Origin: Paenibacillus sp. W2I17
Lineage (GTDB): Bacteria; Bacillota; Bacilli; Paenibacillales; Paenibacillaceae
Assembly: GCF_030815985.1 (NCBI RefSeq)
Contig: NZ_JAUSXM010000001.1
Coordinates: 6,510,001-6,574,000, forward strand
Direction: 5' to 3'
DNA length: 64,000 nt
The notes under the pieces were generated by a model, which was not told the origin of the DNA, did not search any database, and saw only the letters and a list, made by a program, of their open reading frames with translations. A program made the translations under genes and the position numbers. Each line of letters opens with the position of its first letter. Position 1 is the stretch's first letter. Below, piece after piece: positions 34,616 to 44,236 of the stretch.

Positions 34616-35470
34616 CTATACGTCTTTGTGCTCTTCCGCATTACCTGTAGCCACCGGATTCTCATCATAACTAATCCAGTCGCTCCAACTTCCGGAATAC
34701 AACTTCACATTCGTATACCCCGCTTCTTCCAGCGCAATCACGTTCGGGCAAGCAGAGATGCCGGAGCCGCAATACACGATGATCGCACCATCCTTGTCCA
34801 GTTTACTGAAACGCTCTTCTAACACCCCAGTATCTGTCCAACGTCCATCCCAATCCAACACATCTTTCCAAAAATAATTCACCGCACCTGGAATATGTCC
34901 AGCCTTGGCATCAATCGGTTCCTCCAGACCCGCATAGCGGCGAGCATCACGGGAGTCAATTAGCACGGCACTGCCACTGGCCGAAGCCTGCTGAACATCC
35001 TCAACACTTGCCAGCATGGCTGGCTGCACATTCACCTCAAAAGAAGCCGGGATCTGAACTGGCACATCCGCGGTCACTGGGAATTTGGCGTTTTTCCAAG
35101 CGGAGAAACCTTCGTCCATGATATACACCTGTTCATGACCGATATAGCGAAGCAGCCACCATAGCCGAGATGCATTCATCCCGCCTTGATCGTCATAAGC
35201 AACAATACGACTATTGGAGCCGATGCCAGCTTTGGACAGACGACTTGCGAGCACAGCCGGATCAGGAAGCGGGTGACGCCCTCCGTGCGCAGACACAGGA
35301 GAGGACAGATCTTTTTCCAAATCGAGATAGACAGCTCCTGGAATATGTCCAGCTTCATAGGCTTGTCTTCCAGCCTCCGGTTGACCGAGCAAGAATCGGC
35401 AATCTGCAATGACCACATCCGGTTCATACATTCTGGCGAGCAGCCAGCGCATGGATACAATATTTTTCAT
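34616..35470 (-). CDS. Two-domain sulfurtransferase (rhodanese / 3-mercaptopyruvate type)
   Basis: A 284-aa cytoplasmic enzyme with two rhodanese domains. The N-terminal inactive one includes HIPGAVYLDLEKDLSS and YDDQGGMNASRLWW. The C-terminal active one has DSRDARRYAGL, HIPGAVNYFW and the loop VYCGSGISACPN with catalytic Cys234. The CGSGxxA loop fits 3-mercaptopyruvate sulfurtransferases more than thiosulfate ones (CRxGx[RT]), but both activities occur. ATG has AAGGCGGTG upstream. Followed by a strong terminator. Confidence 0.88.
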   Translation of the reverse strand: MKNIVSMRWLLARMYEPDVVIADCRFLLGQPEAGRQAYEAGHIPGAVYLDLEKDLSSPVSAHGGRHPLPDPAVLASRLSKAGIGSNSRIVAYDDQGGMNASRLWWLLRYIGHEQVYIMDEGFSAWKNAKFPVTADVPVQIPASFEVNVQPAMLASVEDVQQASASGSAVLIDSRDARRYAGLEEPIDAKAGHIPGAVNYFWKDVLDWDGRWTDTGVLEERFSKLDKDGAIIVYCGSGISACPNVIALEEAGYTNVKLYSGSWSDWISYDENPVATGNAEEHKDV

Positions 35471-35533
35471 GAAAATACACCGCCTTATGAGAGTGGTAGA
35501 TTCGTGTATAACTATGCATTACGAATGAATACG

Positions 35534-36478
35534 TTATACCGTTGTAGGTTCAACAGGTCCTTTGCCAGCGATAGGAGCATCGGCGGGAATGGGTTGAGGT
35601 TTGGTTTTGCCATATCGAATGAAGATCCATACCCCGAATATAATGACCACCCCGGCAGACATCTGTAAAGCACTGAGGGATTCGCCGAGCAGCATCCAGG
35701 CCAGTAAGGAAGAGAATACGGGTTCCCCAAGTACGCCCATGGATACCGTTGTGGCATTCATATATTGAAGTAGCCAGTTGAAGAGATAATGTCCAAAGAT
35801 CGTTGGCACAATGGCGAGCAGCAGGAAGATTCCCCACTCTGACGCAGCGTAACCTCCGAACGGATGGCCCATGATCAGATTATATACCGCCAGCGTGCAA
35901 GCAGCCACGAAGAACACCCAGAAGTTATAAGAAAATGCACTAAGCCCCGCTCGCAAAAATTGACCCAGCAACATATGGACAGCGACTGCAATTGTGCCAA
36001 GTAAAGACAGGATATCACCTTGCAGAGCAGTACCTGCCAACTGGAAATCTCCTGCGCCAATGACGATTGATCCAAACAGGGCGATGCCCATGCCGATGAT
36101 CATCATGCGGTTAATTTTGGCTTTGAACAGCCATACCGAACCGGCAAGAATCAGTATAGGCTCCAGCGCGAGAATAACTGTGGAACTGGCAACACTGGTG
36201 AGCCGCAGTGAACCCATCCAGAGCAGGAAATGAAGGGCCAGCATCACACCGGATGCAAGCAGCAAGCCCCACTGTCGTAAGCTCAGCCGCATCATCTCAT
36301 GTCTGTATTTCCAGACAAAAGGCAGCATTAGCAGATTGGTCAGAAATAGACGGTACATGGCAATGACCGCAACATCTGCGGTAGACCAACGTACAAAGAT
36401 CGAAGAAAAAGAAATGGCGATAATGCCGACAAAGAATAACAGATAGATGGATCTGCCGGCACGGTTCAAACTTGTCAT
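35534..36478 (-). CDS. EamA/DMT-family transporter
   Basis: A 314-aa membrane protein with ten hydrophobic segments arranged as two EamA repeats (FSSIFVRWSTADVAVIAMYR in the first, SMGVLGEPVFSSLLAWMLLGE in the second). ATG at 36478 has AAGGAG 8 nt upstream. It probably exports metabolites or amino acids; substrate unknown. It lies 63 bp before the sulfurtransferase gene on the same strand, so a shared transcript and a link to sulfur compounds are possible. Confidence 0.85.
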   Translation of the reverse strand: MTSLNRAGRSIYLLFFVGIIAISFSSIFVRWSTADVAVIAMYRLFLTNLLMLPFVWKYRHEMMRLSLRQWGLLLASGVMLALHFLLWMGSLRLTSVASSTVILALEPILILAGSVWLFKAKINRMMIIGMGIALFGSIVIGAGDFQLAGTALQGDILSLLGTIAVAVHMLLGQFLRAGLSAFSYNFWVFFVAACTLAVYNLIMGHPFGGYAASEWGIFLLLAIVPTIFGHYLFNWLLQYMNATTVSMGVLGEPVFSSLLAWMLLGESLSALQMSAGVVIIFGVWIFIRYGKTKPQPIPADAPIAGKGPVEPTTV

Positions 36479-36700
36479 GGGTGTAGCTCCTTCTTGAAGT
36501 CTAATAGCGTAAATCACTTCATTATACAGGAGAAGGTAACCGTAGGAAAGATAAAGAGAACGAAGAGATAAGTAGATTGTAACCGGGCTTGTAACTATTC
36601 TGTCATTCTCCCGATCCATTTTTCTATTAATCTTCTATATAGAGACATGAAACGAGATAATATACCAATAATCGGGAAAAAATGAAAGTAAGGAAGTGGC

Positions 36701-37609
36701 ATGACAGTGAGAGTTCAACAAGAGAGAGCGGGAGAACGTGGCAGTATTCCGCCTAGCACAAGTCGCACGAAAACACATAAACGAAGAAAAATCCGGTATG
36801 GAAGGGTAAGCATAGCTCTAATGCTCCTGGTACTGTTTGTTACCGGTATTACATATGTATTCCTTGGCATGACGCATTGGATCAAAAGCGTTGTGGCGCC
36901 GCCTCCGATTACTGTAATAGAACAGCCCGCCAAGCTTGGCATGATACAAGTTACTCCGGATGCGAAGGAGGAGCCGGCACGGTTCCAGGGTCAGGTTCGC
37001 AAATTGGCATACATAACGTTCGATGATGGGCCAACTGAATATACGGAACAACTGCTGGATATATTGAAGCAGCATGAGGCAAAGGCTACCTTTTTCATGA
37101 TCGGACGACAGTTGAATCAGCATCCGGCAGCAGTGAAACGGCTGTTGAAAGAAGGCAGTTACCCTGGACTCCACAGCATGACGCATAACTATAAAAAGCT
37201 GTATAAGAGTGGAAACTCCACAAACTTTGTGAAAGAGTTCAAGAAAGAGCAGAAGATGGTGCAGGACCTGATTGGTTTTACGCCTCATCTTATTCGTGCA
37301 CCTTATGGCAGCAGTCCACAGATCGGTGAAAAGTTCAGAGGTGACATTGCTGCGGCCGGGTTCAAACTGTGGGACTGGACGACAGATTCACTCGATTGGA
37401 ATCTTCCCGGTCAGCCGGACAAGATTGTGGCCCGCGTGAGCAAAAGTGTACATCGGGATAAGGAAGTGATTCTGATGCATGAGCGGGAGCAGACGGTGCA
37501 GGCTTTACCACGCATTCTGAAGTTACTCGAAGATCGGGGTTACGAGTTCGAAGTATACGATCCGGATGCACACTGGGTAGCCAATTTTAGCGGAGATACC
37601 CGTTTGTAA
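36701..37609 (+). CDS. Membrane-anchored polysaccharide deacetylase (NodB domain, CE4)
   Basis: A 302-aa cell-surface enzyme. A basic N-terminus precedes one membrane segment (residues about 36-58); the NodB domain spans about 100-290. Motif 1 TFDDGP (106-111) supplies the base Asp and metal Asp, motif 2 is HSMTH (metal His pair, 158-162) and motif 3 RAPYGSS; the C-terminal LMHE keeps the catalytic His. It most likely removes N-acetyl groups from peptidoglycan or another wall polymer. Followed 35 bp later by a wall-associated lipoprotein gene. Confidence 0.88.
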   Translation: MTVRVQQERAGERGSIPPSTSRTKTHKRRKIRYGRVSIALMLLVLFVTGITYVFLGMTHWIKSVVAPPPITVIEQPAKLGMIQVTPDAKEEPARFQGQVRKLAYITFDDGPTEYTEQLLDILKQHEAKATFFMIGRQLNQHPAAVKRLLKEGSYPGLHSMTHNYKKLYKSGNSTNFVKEFKKEQKMVQDLIGFTPHLIRAPYGSSPQIGEKFRGDIAAAGFKLWDWTTDSLDWNLPGQPDKIVARVSKSVHRDKEVILMHEREQTVQALPRILKLLEDRGYEFEVYDPDAHWVANFSGDTRL

Positions 37610-37643
37610 TAGAACAACAAGATGATGCAAGAGAGGAAGGACT

Positions 37644-38300
37644 TTGGTGCTAACGAGTAAAAAAGTGGCGCTTGCGGCAGTTAGTGTATTGCTAATTCTG
37701 CTGGCGAGTGGTTGTGGAGATCCGCAGGAGCCTGCGGCAAATCAGATAAACCAATTGGTGCTCAGCGGCCAGGAGATCGATCAGAGTTTGAAGACGCTGA
37801 CCAGTCATGAGCAGGAAGATATGAAGTTATACAAGTCTATTTTAGACAAAGGCAAGAACAAAAACAGTGATCTCGAAGCACTGCTGGATCAAGCAGCAGA
37901 TCATATTTATGAACGAAGAACGTTGTTGAAACAGGCGGAAGAGGCCATGAAACAGACCAACGAGAAGACGGTGGCCCTGCGCAGTTCCCTTAAGGAACTA
38001 TCATTTGAAAAAGAAGAAACGTTGGCACAGGCTGAAAAGGTGCTGGATCAATATGAAGCAAGAGCACGTGCATTGGAAAATTTTGTTGCCTCGTATCAGT
38101 TGAGTCTGAGTGCCGATGAGCAGTTGTATGATCTGATGAGAGAAAGTGCAGAACCTAATCTGGTTAAGATTAAGCGAGCCATTCGGGTACGGAATAGCGA
38201 ATATGCGAAGCTTGCTGAATTCCGAAAGCAATTTAACCTCCAGACCAAAGCATTTAACGGAGCCAATGCCAAACTGGTACAGATGGATCAGGCTAGCTAG
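37644..38300 (+). CDS. YkyA-type cell-wall-binding lipoprotein
   Basis: A 218-aa lipoprotein with lipobox LASGC, then a long, almost fully alpha-helical coiled-coil domain (residues 35-215) of the YkyA family. The start may be TTG 37644 or GTG 37647; AGGAAGG at 37634-37640 suits the GTG better. Role unknown; in Bacillus the family lies on the outer membrane face. Likely co-transcribed with the deacetylase. Confidence 0.8.
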   Translation: MVLTSKKVALAAVSVLLILLASGCGDPQEPAANQINQLVLSGQEIDQSLKTLTSHEQEDMKLYKSILDKGKNKNSDLEALLDQAADHIYERRTLLKQAEEAMKQTNEKTVALRSSLKELSFEKEETLAQAEKVLDQYEARARALENFVASYQLSLSADEQLYDLMRESAEPNLVKIKRAIRVRNSEYAKLAEFRKQFNLQTKAFNGANAKLVQMDQAS

Positions 38301-38442
38301 GTAGAGGACTACAATAATCGTTCAGACATTTTGCATGATTGAGCTGCCTGTCTCCCGTGTAAGTACTAGTATACAGCCAAGCCAATGGATGAGAAGCAAC
38401 ATGGACAAGCATCATTGCGTATAAGCTAACGGAGGTGTTCAT

Positions 38443-39333
38443 ATGCGAAAAAGAAATACAATGAAAGTCAGTGCATCACTCCTGGTTTTACTTATGGGAT
38501 TCTCGCTTGTGGCCTGTGGGAACAGTAATCCTGCTGCACAGCCACCAGTGAATAATACGGAAGAACAGTCACCAGCACCGGAGCAACAACCAAATGAAAG
38601 TGCTGCAATAGAAGCAGAAGGTATTCTGACTGGATGGGCTGATCCGCATACCGTTGAGATTCGAGTGAATGAGAAGCCGATGTCATTCCAGGTGAGCGAA
38701 GATCTGCAAAAGTCTCTGGATGATATCGATGACGAAGATTCCGTTCGTTTCAAATATGTAGAGAAAACGATTGATGCAACAACGAAACAGTTGGTACTTA
38801 CAGAGATTGCAAAGATTGAATCGAGTGATGACAACAATGGTTCCAATGCAGGCGGTACGGTAACGTCCGATCGTCCGAAGACATCAGAGCTGGAAGTGAC
38901 GGTAGAAGGAATGACCGAGAAACGCCCAGTGACACTGGCACAAGCGAAAGGGTATTCACTTTATGTGTTTGAACCGATGGCTTTTGACGCTGAAGACCAT
39001 GAATTAACAATGAAGATTGATCCGGATTATGAGGTAGAGATTGAGAAGCTGCCTGCGGATTTTAACCTGGATATGTTGAAGATGGATGCCAAGGAAGAGT
39101 TATCCGAGACCGGAGAAGTGAAGCAATTGACGGCTGAACAACTCAGCAACGGCCCGATGAAGGATGCAAGATTGTACATGATGTCCCAGAATGATAAGAA
39201 GACAGAGTATTTTATTGTGAAAGAACTGGACGGCAATGGTTTCATTTTCCACATCCAAGCACCTATTGGTGAACCTTCGGAAGGTTTCCTGCCCATGGCA
39301 TACGCATCCCTCAATTCCATTATGAATGAGTAG
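38443..39333 (+). CDS. Uncharacterised secreted lipoprotein
   Basis: A 296-aa lipoprotein with lipobox LVAC near residue 25, an acidic, Pro/Gln-rich linker, then two regions: residues about 58-125, a small beta domain (EGILTGWADPHTVEIRVNEK), and residues 150-290 (LEVTVEGMTEKRPVTLAQAK, SLYVFEPMAFDAEDHELTMK). GGAGGTG lies upstream of the ATG. I do not recognise the family. It follows the envelope genes on the same strand. Confidence 0.72.
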   Translation: MRKRNTMKVSASLLVLLMGFSLVACGNSNPAAQPPVNNTEEQSPAPEQQPNESAAIEAEGILTGWADPHTVEIRVNEKPMSFQVSEDLQKSLDDIDDEDSVRFKYVEKTIDATTKQLVLTEIAKIESSDDNNGSNAGGTVTSDRPKTSELEVTVEGMTEKRPVTLAQAKGYSLYVFEPMAFDAEDHELTMKIDPDYEVEIEKLPADFNLDMLKMDAKEELSETGEVKQLTAEQLSNGPMKDARLYMMSQNDKKTEYFIVKELDGNGFIFHIQAPIGEPSEGFLPMAYASLNSIMNE

Positions 39334-39491
39334 AAAAGGGATGAGCCACTCAGTTAAACCAAACGATGTAGTAAATTAAAACGATTCCCTACACAGCGTG
39401 TTTCCTTGAGAGAGGAGATGCGCTGTTTTATTAACGTTACTACAATATAGATAGAATGTACCGTGCCGTGCCACGCCGTGCATAGACAAAT

Positions 39492-39532
39492 AGCCGGAAG
39501 GAGCGATGCAGCTGCATAGGTTCCTCCCGGCT
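39492..39532. terminator. Hairpin between convergent lipoprotein and mtlD genes
   Basis: AGCCGGAAGGA (39492-39502) pairs with TTCCTCCCGGCT, with an inner perfect palindrome ATGCAGCTGCAT (39506-39517). T-runs are poor on both sides. Confidence 0.55.
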
Positions 39533-39588
39533 TCTTGGCCGTGCTTCTATTCAGTTTGCAGGATCGAACCCATGTCCTGATCATTTAC

Positions 39589-40761
39589 TCAGGTTAGTAT
39601 AGTCGATTCCTTGCGCCATCTGAGTTCCTGATAACGGGCGATTACATTCTTATGAACGGGATGTTCGTCGGGAATTCCCATGCGTTCACGGATGAAGGCG
39701 GAGACGCCATCTTCGCGAATCATGTGTTGTAGCTTCATGGCTTCCTCGTCGCGCTTGTCATTGAACAACATTGAGGCCGCCATAGCAGAAGTTAAATGAG
39801 GAATTTCAATTCCGAATTCACTGGCCTGCAGCGCTGGGCGAACAAGCCGATCGTGAGGCGAAAGCTTGCGAAGGGGGGAACGTCCAACCCGGGTGACCTG
39901 ATCCGTCAGGTTGGGATTGGCGAAGCGTTCCAGTATGGTGTCGATATATTTGTTATGCTTCTGAGCGTTGAATCCGTGCTTCTGGATGAGCATCTGACCG
40001 GTCTCTTCCATAACATGGCGCACTTTGGCCCGCAGGGTGGAATTACTCATCACCTGGCGGATCGTCTTGAATCCTTCGAGATAGCCGAAGTATGCGGCGA
40101 CACAGTGGCCTGTATTTACCGTAAACATTTTACGTTCAATGTAAGGTTCAAGCGAATCCACATAGTGGACGCCATCTATTTTCTTAAAACCATCCAGAAG
40201 TGCTGGACGATGAACGACCCATTCGTAAAAAGGTTCAACAGTGACCTGCAGCGGGTCTTTGTGGTTTTGAGCCGGAACAATCCGGTCCACAGCTGCATTG
40301 GGGAAAGAAACATAACGTTCGGCTTTTTTGCGAGTTTGTTCATCCAGAAATGGATAGATGCGTTTCTTCAGCCTGGTGCTACCACCGATGGCATTTTCGC
40401 AAGCGATAATATGCAGTGGAGCCTGATTATTTTTTTTCATGCGAAGTTGAATGCCTTTGGCGATCGGTTCGGCGATATCTCCGAGTGCAGATACCCCCAC
40501 CGCGGTTGTGATCACATCGGCTGAAGCGATCTCTTCAGCAACCAGATTCTGCTCACTCACATTGATAGCCGTCACATTGTTGACAATCGTAGTGTCCTGA
40601 TCGTTATTGGCAAGTGTAATCGGATATTCCTGTCTCTCTTGAAGCATGGAGATTTTCTTCGGGTTACGTGCGACAAAGCAGACTTTGTAATCGGAAGCGG
40701 ACAACATATGACCGATAAAACCGCGGCCTATATTGCCCGCACCAAAATGTACAGCTTTCAT
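39589..40761 (-). CDS. mtlD: Mannitol-1-phosphate 5-dehydrogenase
   Basis: A 390-aa NAD-dependent polyol dehydrogenase converting mannitol 1-phosphate to fructose 6-phosphate. The N-terminal cofactor motif is HFGAGNIGRGFIG (residues 5-17); other family blocks include ACENAIGGST, FPNAAVDRIVP and the catalytic-helix region MFTVNTGHCVAAYFGYLEG with KLSPHDRLVRPA. AAAGGGGGAG precedes the ATG. No mtlA/mtlF PTS gene is present here. The adjacent HAD phosphatase gene, 48 bp upstream on the same strand, is probably in the same operon. Confidence 0.93.
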   Translation of the reverse strand: MKAVHFGAGNIGRGFIGHMLSASDYKVCFVARNPKKISMLQERQEYPITLANNDQDTTIVNNVTAINVSEQNLVAEEIASADVITTAVGVSALGDIAEPIAKGIQLRMKKNNQAPLHIIACENAIGGSTRLKKRIYPFLDEQTRKKAERYVSFPNAAVDRIVPAQNHKDPLQVTVEPFYEWVVHRPALLDGFKKIDGVHYVDSLEPYIERKMFTVNTGHCVAAYFGYLEGFKTIRQVMSNSTLRAKVRHVMEETGQMLIQKHGFNAQKHNKYIDTILERFANPNLTDQVTRVGRSPLRKLSPHDRLVRPALQASEFGIEIPHLTSAMAASMLFNDKRDEEAMKLQHMIREDGVSAFIRERMGIPDEHPVHKNVIARYQELRWRKESTILT

Positions 40762-40808
40762 GTGTGAACTCCCCCTTTAAGGATTTAATCGCGAAATTCG
40801 TGCAGACC

Positions 40809-41477
40809 TTAGACGGTAGTGACGAGTGGCTTCGAAATCAAATCATTAAATGTAAGGTCGGTCAAGCAAGATAGCCGTTGGTGAGTCATATCGAATTCCA
40901 GTGTTCCTGTGATGGTATTCGATATGACTACGCAGTGCATACCAGCCGCAGCAGCTGCACGCGCGCCGTTAGGTGAATCCTCAATCGCTACGGCTTCGTC
41001 TGCAGTTACTCCAAGGGCTTCAAGCGCTTGAGTGTAGAGTTCCGGGTCAGGCTTCACATTTGCAACATCATCTGCCGTTCGAATGACTTCAAAATAATCT
41101 TTCAGTTTCAGTTGTTCCAGATGCTGTTCAACCCACTCCCGTTTGGAGCTGGAGGCTACAGCGAGTTTTAGTCCGGCTTCACGTGCTTGTTCAAGATATT
41201 CCTGAATACCAGGACGCACCTTTTCTTTGTTCATCAATACAGCGTGCTGCAACTGAACGGATTCCCTGAACGCTTCCCGATCGATCGGAAGATTCAAATC
41301 TGTGATGAGGTACTCATATGGATTAAATGTTTTCAGACTGGTACCGATGCATTGTGAATACATCTCCAGGGTTAAATCTACGCCGTGTTCCTTGTAAGCA
41401 TCACGAAAAGCAATATACCATGCTGTCTCTGTATCAATAATCGTTCCGTCGAAATCAAACACCAGTGCCTTAATCAT
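40809..41477 (-). CDS. HAD-superfamily phosphatase (beta-phosphoglucomutase-like subfamily)
   Basis: A 222-aa cytoplasmic hydrolase. Motif I DFDGTIIDTE (nucleophile Asp8, acid Asp10), motif II ASSSKREW, motif III Lys in VKPDPELY and motif IV IEDSPNGARAA are all intact; the cap is helical (subclass I). CAGGAGG precedes the ATG. Resembles B. subtilis YhcW and sugar-phosphate phosphatases. Being first in a probable operon with mtlD, it may dephosphorylate a hexitol phosphate or related sugar phosphate. Confidence 0.87.
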   Translation of the reverse strand: MIKALVFDFDGTIIDTETAWYIAFRDAYKEHGVDLTLEMYSQCIGTSLKTFNPYEYLITDLNLPIDREAFRESVQLQHAVLMNKEKVRPGIQEYLEQAREAGLKLAVASSSKREWVEQHLEQLKLKDYFEVIRTADDVANVKPDPELYTQALEALGVTADEAVAIEDSPNGARAAAAAGMHCVVISNTITGTLEFDMTHQRLSCLTDLTFNDLISKPLVTTV

Positions 41478-41978
41478 AAATTTGTTCCTCCTGTTTCAGA
41501 ATTAGTTTGGGGATAAAATATAATGAAAATTTTCTGCAAATTTTCCCCCTGTATTCATTGCCTGCGGGATATTAGTTGACGTGATAAACCGAAAATGAAT
41601 ATTGATTTGGGAAAAAATATGCGTTTTAAGCTAATAAAACCGTAACATAGGACAAACGGAGGGGTCAAGCGCGTTATGATTGTTTACATTGAAAATTTTC
41701 ACATGTATGATTTGTTTTCAGAAAATGATAAACATTGCAAACCGTTAACCCTTTTGCATGTAAGCGGTGTACTGAATAAACTGTTTTTACAGCTCCAAAA
41801 AATAAAACTTTTTTTATGAAAATTTGCTATTCTGGCCGTTCTACAGCTTTCGACACTTTTATAATAGAAGAAATGGAGATTAATTTATTGGATTTTATTA
41901 GCTTCACGCCAGATCAGGCCCTGTGGGAGAATGGAAGAAAGATTCTGAAAGTATATGGAGTAAGGGAGGAAGACAAGC
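41478..41978. other. Divergent regulatory region with repeated TGAAAATTTTC motifs
   Basis: A 500-bp gene-free stretch between the HAD/mtlD unit and the ADP-ribosylglycohydrolase gene. The palindrome TGAAAATTTTC occurs at 41524-41534 and, as TGAAAATTTTCA, at 41690-41701; a partial copy TGAAAATTTGC is at 41817-41827 and another half at about 41537. A 71-codon open frame at 41816-42031 overlaps the next gene and is not supported. Confidence 0.6.
41683..41711 (+). promoter_or_regulatory. Promoter with a palindromic operator in its spacer
   Basis: TTTACA (41683-41688), 17-nt spacer, TATGAT (41706-41711). The palindrome TGAAAATTTTCA (41690-41701) lies within the spacer, as expected for a repressor site. 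It faces the ADP-ribosylglycohydrolase gene. Confidence 0.6.
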
Positions 41979-42905
41979 ATGTTGCAAAAGGACCGTTTCA
42001 ATGGCTGCTTCATCGGGCTTGCAGTGGGTGATGCGTTGGGAACTACCGTGGAATTTAGTAGCCCGGGCACGTTTGAACCCGTAACGGATATCGTGGGTGG
42101 CGGCGTATTCGGGCTGGAGGCAGGGCAGTGGACAGATGATACATCCATGGCTCTGTGTCTGGCACAAAGTCTGGTGCGCAATGAAAACTTTGATCCTGCG
42201 GATCAGATGCGCAGATACACCAATTGGTACAAGGTCGGGTATATGAGCAGTACAGGCGATTGCTTTGATATCGGCGGGGCCACACGAAGTGCCTTGGAGA
42301 GGTTTGAGATAACTGGAGAAGCCTACAGTGGATCAACGGACCCGATGACGGCAGGCAATGGCTCTATTATGAGGCTTGCACCTGTCGCGATGGCTTACGC
42401 TAATCAACCAAACGAGGCGGTTCGTTATGCCGGGCTGAGCTCCCGGACAACACATGCTGCAACGGAAAGTGTGGAAGCATGTGAAGTGCTAGCCGCCATA
42501 ATTGTTGCTGGTCTGCGCGGAGCGGACAAAAACGTCATGCTGATGCCGGAGACATGCAGACAGTGGAGGGAAGAACCTACTTTTTCGCCCGCTATTGAAG
42601 AGGTTGTTATGGGTTCCTATCAGAGCAAAGAACCGCCGGAAATTAAGGGCAGTGGTTATGTGGTCCGTTCACTTGAGGCAGCACTATGGGCGTTCCATAA
42701 GTCGTCAAGCTTTGAAGAAGGTGCGTTGTTAGCTGTTAATCTGGGTGATGATGCGGACACTACAGGTGCTGTGTATGGGCAGATCGCAGGTGCTTATTAT
42801 GGACTGAGTGGTATTCCGGCACACTGGCGGGACAAGCTGGCCATGCGTGAAACGTTCAAACAACTAACAGATGCCTTGTGGTTGAAGGCGACAGAAAATC
42901 GTTGA
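41979..42905 (+). CDS. ADP-ribosylglycohydrolase family protein (DraG-like)
   Basis: A 308-aa all-helical hydrolase. The family's metal-binding motifs are present: QWTDDTSMAL (binuclear metal Asp residues), GNGSIMRLAPVAM, and GDDADTTGAVYGQIAGAYYG. It removes ADP-ribose from proteins or small molecules. GGAGGAAGACAAGC precedes the ATG. No ADP-ribosyltransferase is next to it. A MFS transporter follows 26 bp later on the same strand. Confidence 0.9.
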   Translation: MLQKDRFNGCFIGLAVGDALGTTVEFSSPGTFEPVTDIVGGGVFGLEAGQWTDDTSMALCLAQSLVRNENFDPADQMRRYTNWYKVGYMSSTGDCFDIGGATRSALERFEITGEAYSGSTDPMTAGNGSIMRLAPVAMAYANQPNEAVRYAGLSSRTTHAATESVEACEVLAAIIVAGLRGADKNVMLMPETCRQWREEPTFSPAIEEVVMGSYQSKEPPEIKGSGYVVRSLEAALWAFHKSSSFEEGALLAVNLGDDADTTGAVYGQIAGAYYGLSGIPAHWRDKLAMRETFKQLTDALWLKATENR

Positions 42906-42931
42906 TTAAGAGACAGGAGAAGAGAACATCT

Positions 42932-44179
42932 ATGAGCACGACTGGACACACAGTACAACCACAGGTTTCACCGTCAGGTAAACGAGGGGCGTTTCCATTA
43001 TCCCTGTTATGCCTGACGATAGGAGCTTTTGCGATTGGTATGACTGAGTTTATTATTATGGGCTTACTGCCTAATGTAGCGACAGATCTGAATGTAAGTA
43101 TTCCGCAGGCAGGACAACTCATTACGGGATATGCGCTTGGTGTAGCGGTAGGTGCGCCGATTTTGACCGTATTTACACACAAGATTCCGCAGAAAAAACT
43201 GCTGGTGCTGCTGATGTGCATTTTCATTATCGGGAACGCATTGTCCGTTATTGCTCCCACATACGGATTGCTAATCTCAGCACGGATCTTAACGGCATTT
43301 GCTCATGGTACGTTCCTTGGTGTAGGTTCAATCATGGCGACGCGGCTTGTTGCGCCCGAGAGAAGGGCAGGAGCGGTATCGGTTGTTCTCGCGGGGCTAA
43401 CGATTGCCAACATCATTGGCGTTCCGTTTGGTACATTTATCGGGCAACAGCTCGGATGGCGGTCATCCTTCGGGGCGATTACGATCTTGGGCATCATTTC
43501 GTTGATTGGTATCATTCGTTTCATTCCCGTGCTCCCGCAAGGAGCACCAGCAAACCTCGGACAGCAATTCCGGAATCTGGTTCGTCCCCAAGTATTATTG
43601 GTTCTGCTTGTTGGAGCGATGGGATGTGGGAGTCTGTTCGCTGTATTCACGTACATCACGCCCATGCTTGTGGATATTAGTGGTTTTGCCGAGCAGAATG
43701 TGACTTGGATTCTGGTATTGTTTGGCTTCGGTGTTACCTTGGGGAACATGGTTGGCGGCCGTCTGGCGGACTGGAAGCTGATGCCTTCTCTGATCGTCAA
43801 TTTTGGGATACTGGCGGTGCTTCTGGCTGCACTTACGCTTACCCTAGATAATCCTTATTTCGCGGTAATCACTATATTCTTGTGGGGCGTTGCGGCTTTT
43901 GGCATTATGCCAGGATTGCAGATTCGAATCATGAATATGACCCGCGAAGCACCGCTGCTGGCGACAACATCAAGTCACTCCGCATTTAACCTGGGGAATG
44001 CAGGTGGTGCCTATCTGGGCGGTTATGCAATTACCCATACGGGACTTATATCTGTACCTTTGTATGCCGCAGTTATTGCCGGATTAGGTTTGCTAGGACT
44101 GCTCTTCGGTCTGTTCATGGAGCGTAAACATCATGGGCCAGAGGTTGCCCAGGTTGCAGAGGCAGCGTCAGCAAGTTGA
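42932..44179 (+). CDS. MFS transporter, DHA1 (AraJ/YdhP-like) type
   Basis: A 415-aa membrane protein with 12 hydrophobic segments. FAIGMTEFIIMGLLPNVATD is the helix-1 signature of the AraJ/sugar-efflux group and RILTAFAHGTFLGVGS the helix-4 block. ATG at 42932 has AGGAGAAG upstream; the longer frame from 42878 overlaps the preceding gene. Probably an exporter of sugars or drugs; substrate unknown. Confidence 0.88.
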   Translation: MSTTGHTVQPQVSPSGKRGAFPLSLLCLTIGAFAIGMTEFIIMGLLPNVATDLNVSIPQAGQLITGYALGVAVGAPILTVFTHKIPQKKLLVLLMCIFIIGNALSVIAPTYGLLISARILTAFAHGTFLGVGSIMATRLVAPERRAGAVSVVLAGLTIANIIGVPFGTFIGQQLGWRSSFGAITILGIISLIGIIRFIPVLPQGAPANLGQQFRNLVRPQVLLVLLVGAMGCGSLFAVFTYITPMLVDISGFAEQNVTWILVLFGFGVTLGNMVGGRLADWKLMPSLIVNFGILAVLLAALTLTLDNPYFAVITIFLWGVAAFGIMPGLQIRIMNMTREAPLLATTSSHSAFNLGNAGGAYLGGYAITHTGLISVPLYAAVIAGLGLLGLLFGLFMERKHHGPEVAQVAEAASAS

Positions 44180-44194
44180 AAATGAAATCGGTTT

Positions 44195-44236
44195 GCCTCA
44201 ATTCTTCCGTTGAACACGGAGAGTTGAGGCTTTTTT
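44195..44236 (+). terminator. Terminator after the MFS gene
   Basis: GCCTCAATTCTTCCGT / ACGGAGAGTTGAGGC with small mismatches, loop TGAAC, then six T. Confidence 0.9.

Noticed and set aside
41816..42031. 71-codon open frame before the ADP-ribosylglycohydrolase gene
   Set aside because: No ribosome binding site, overlaps the start of the real gene by 50 nt in another frame, composition not protein-like.
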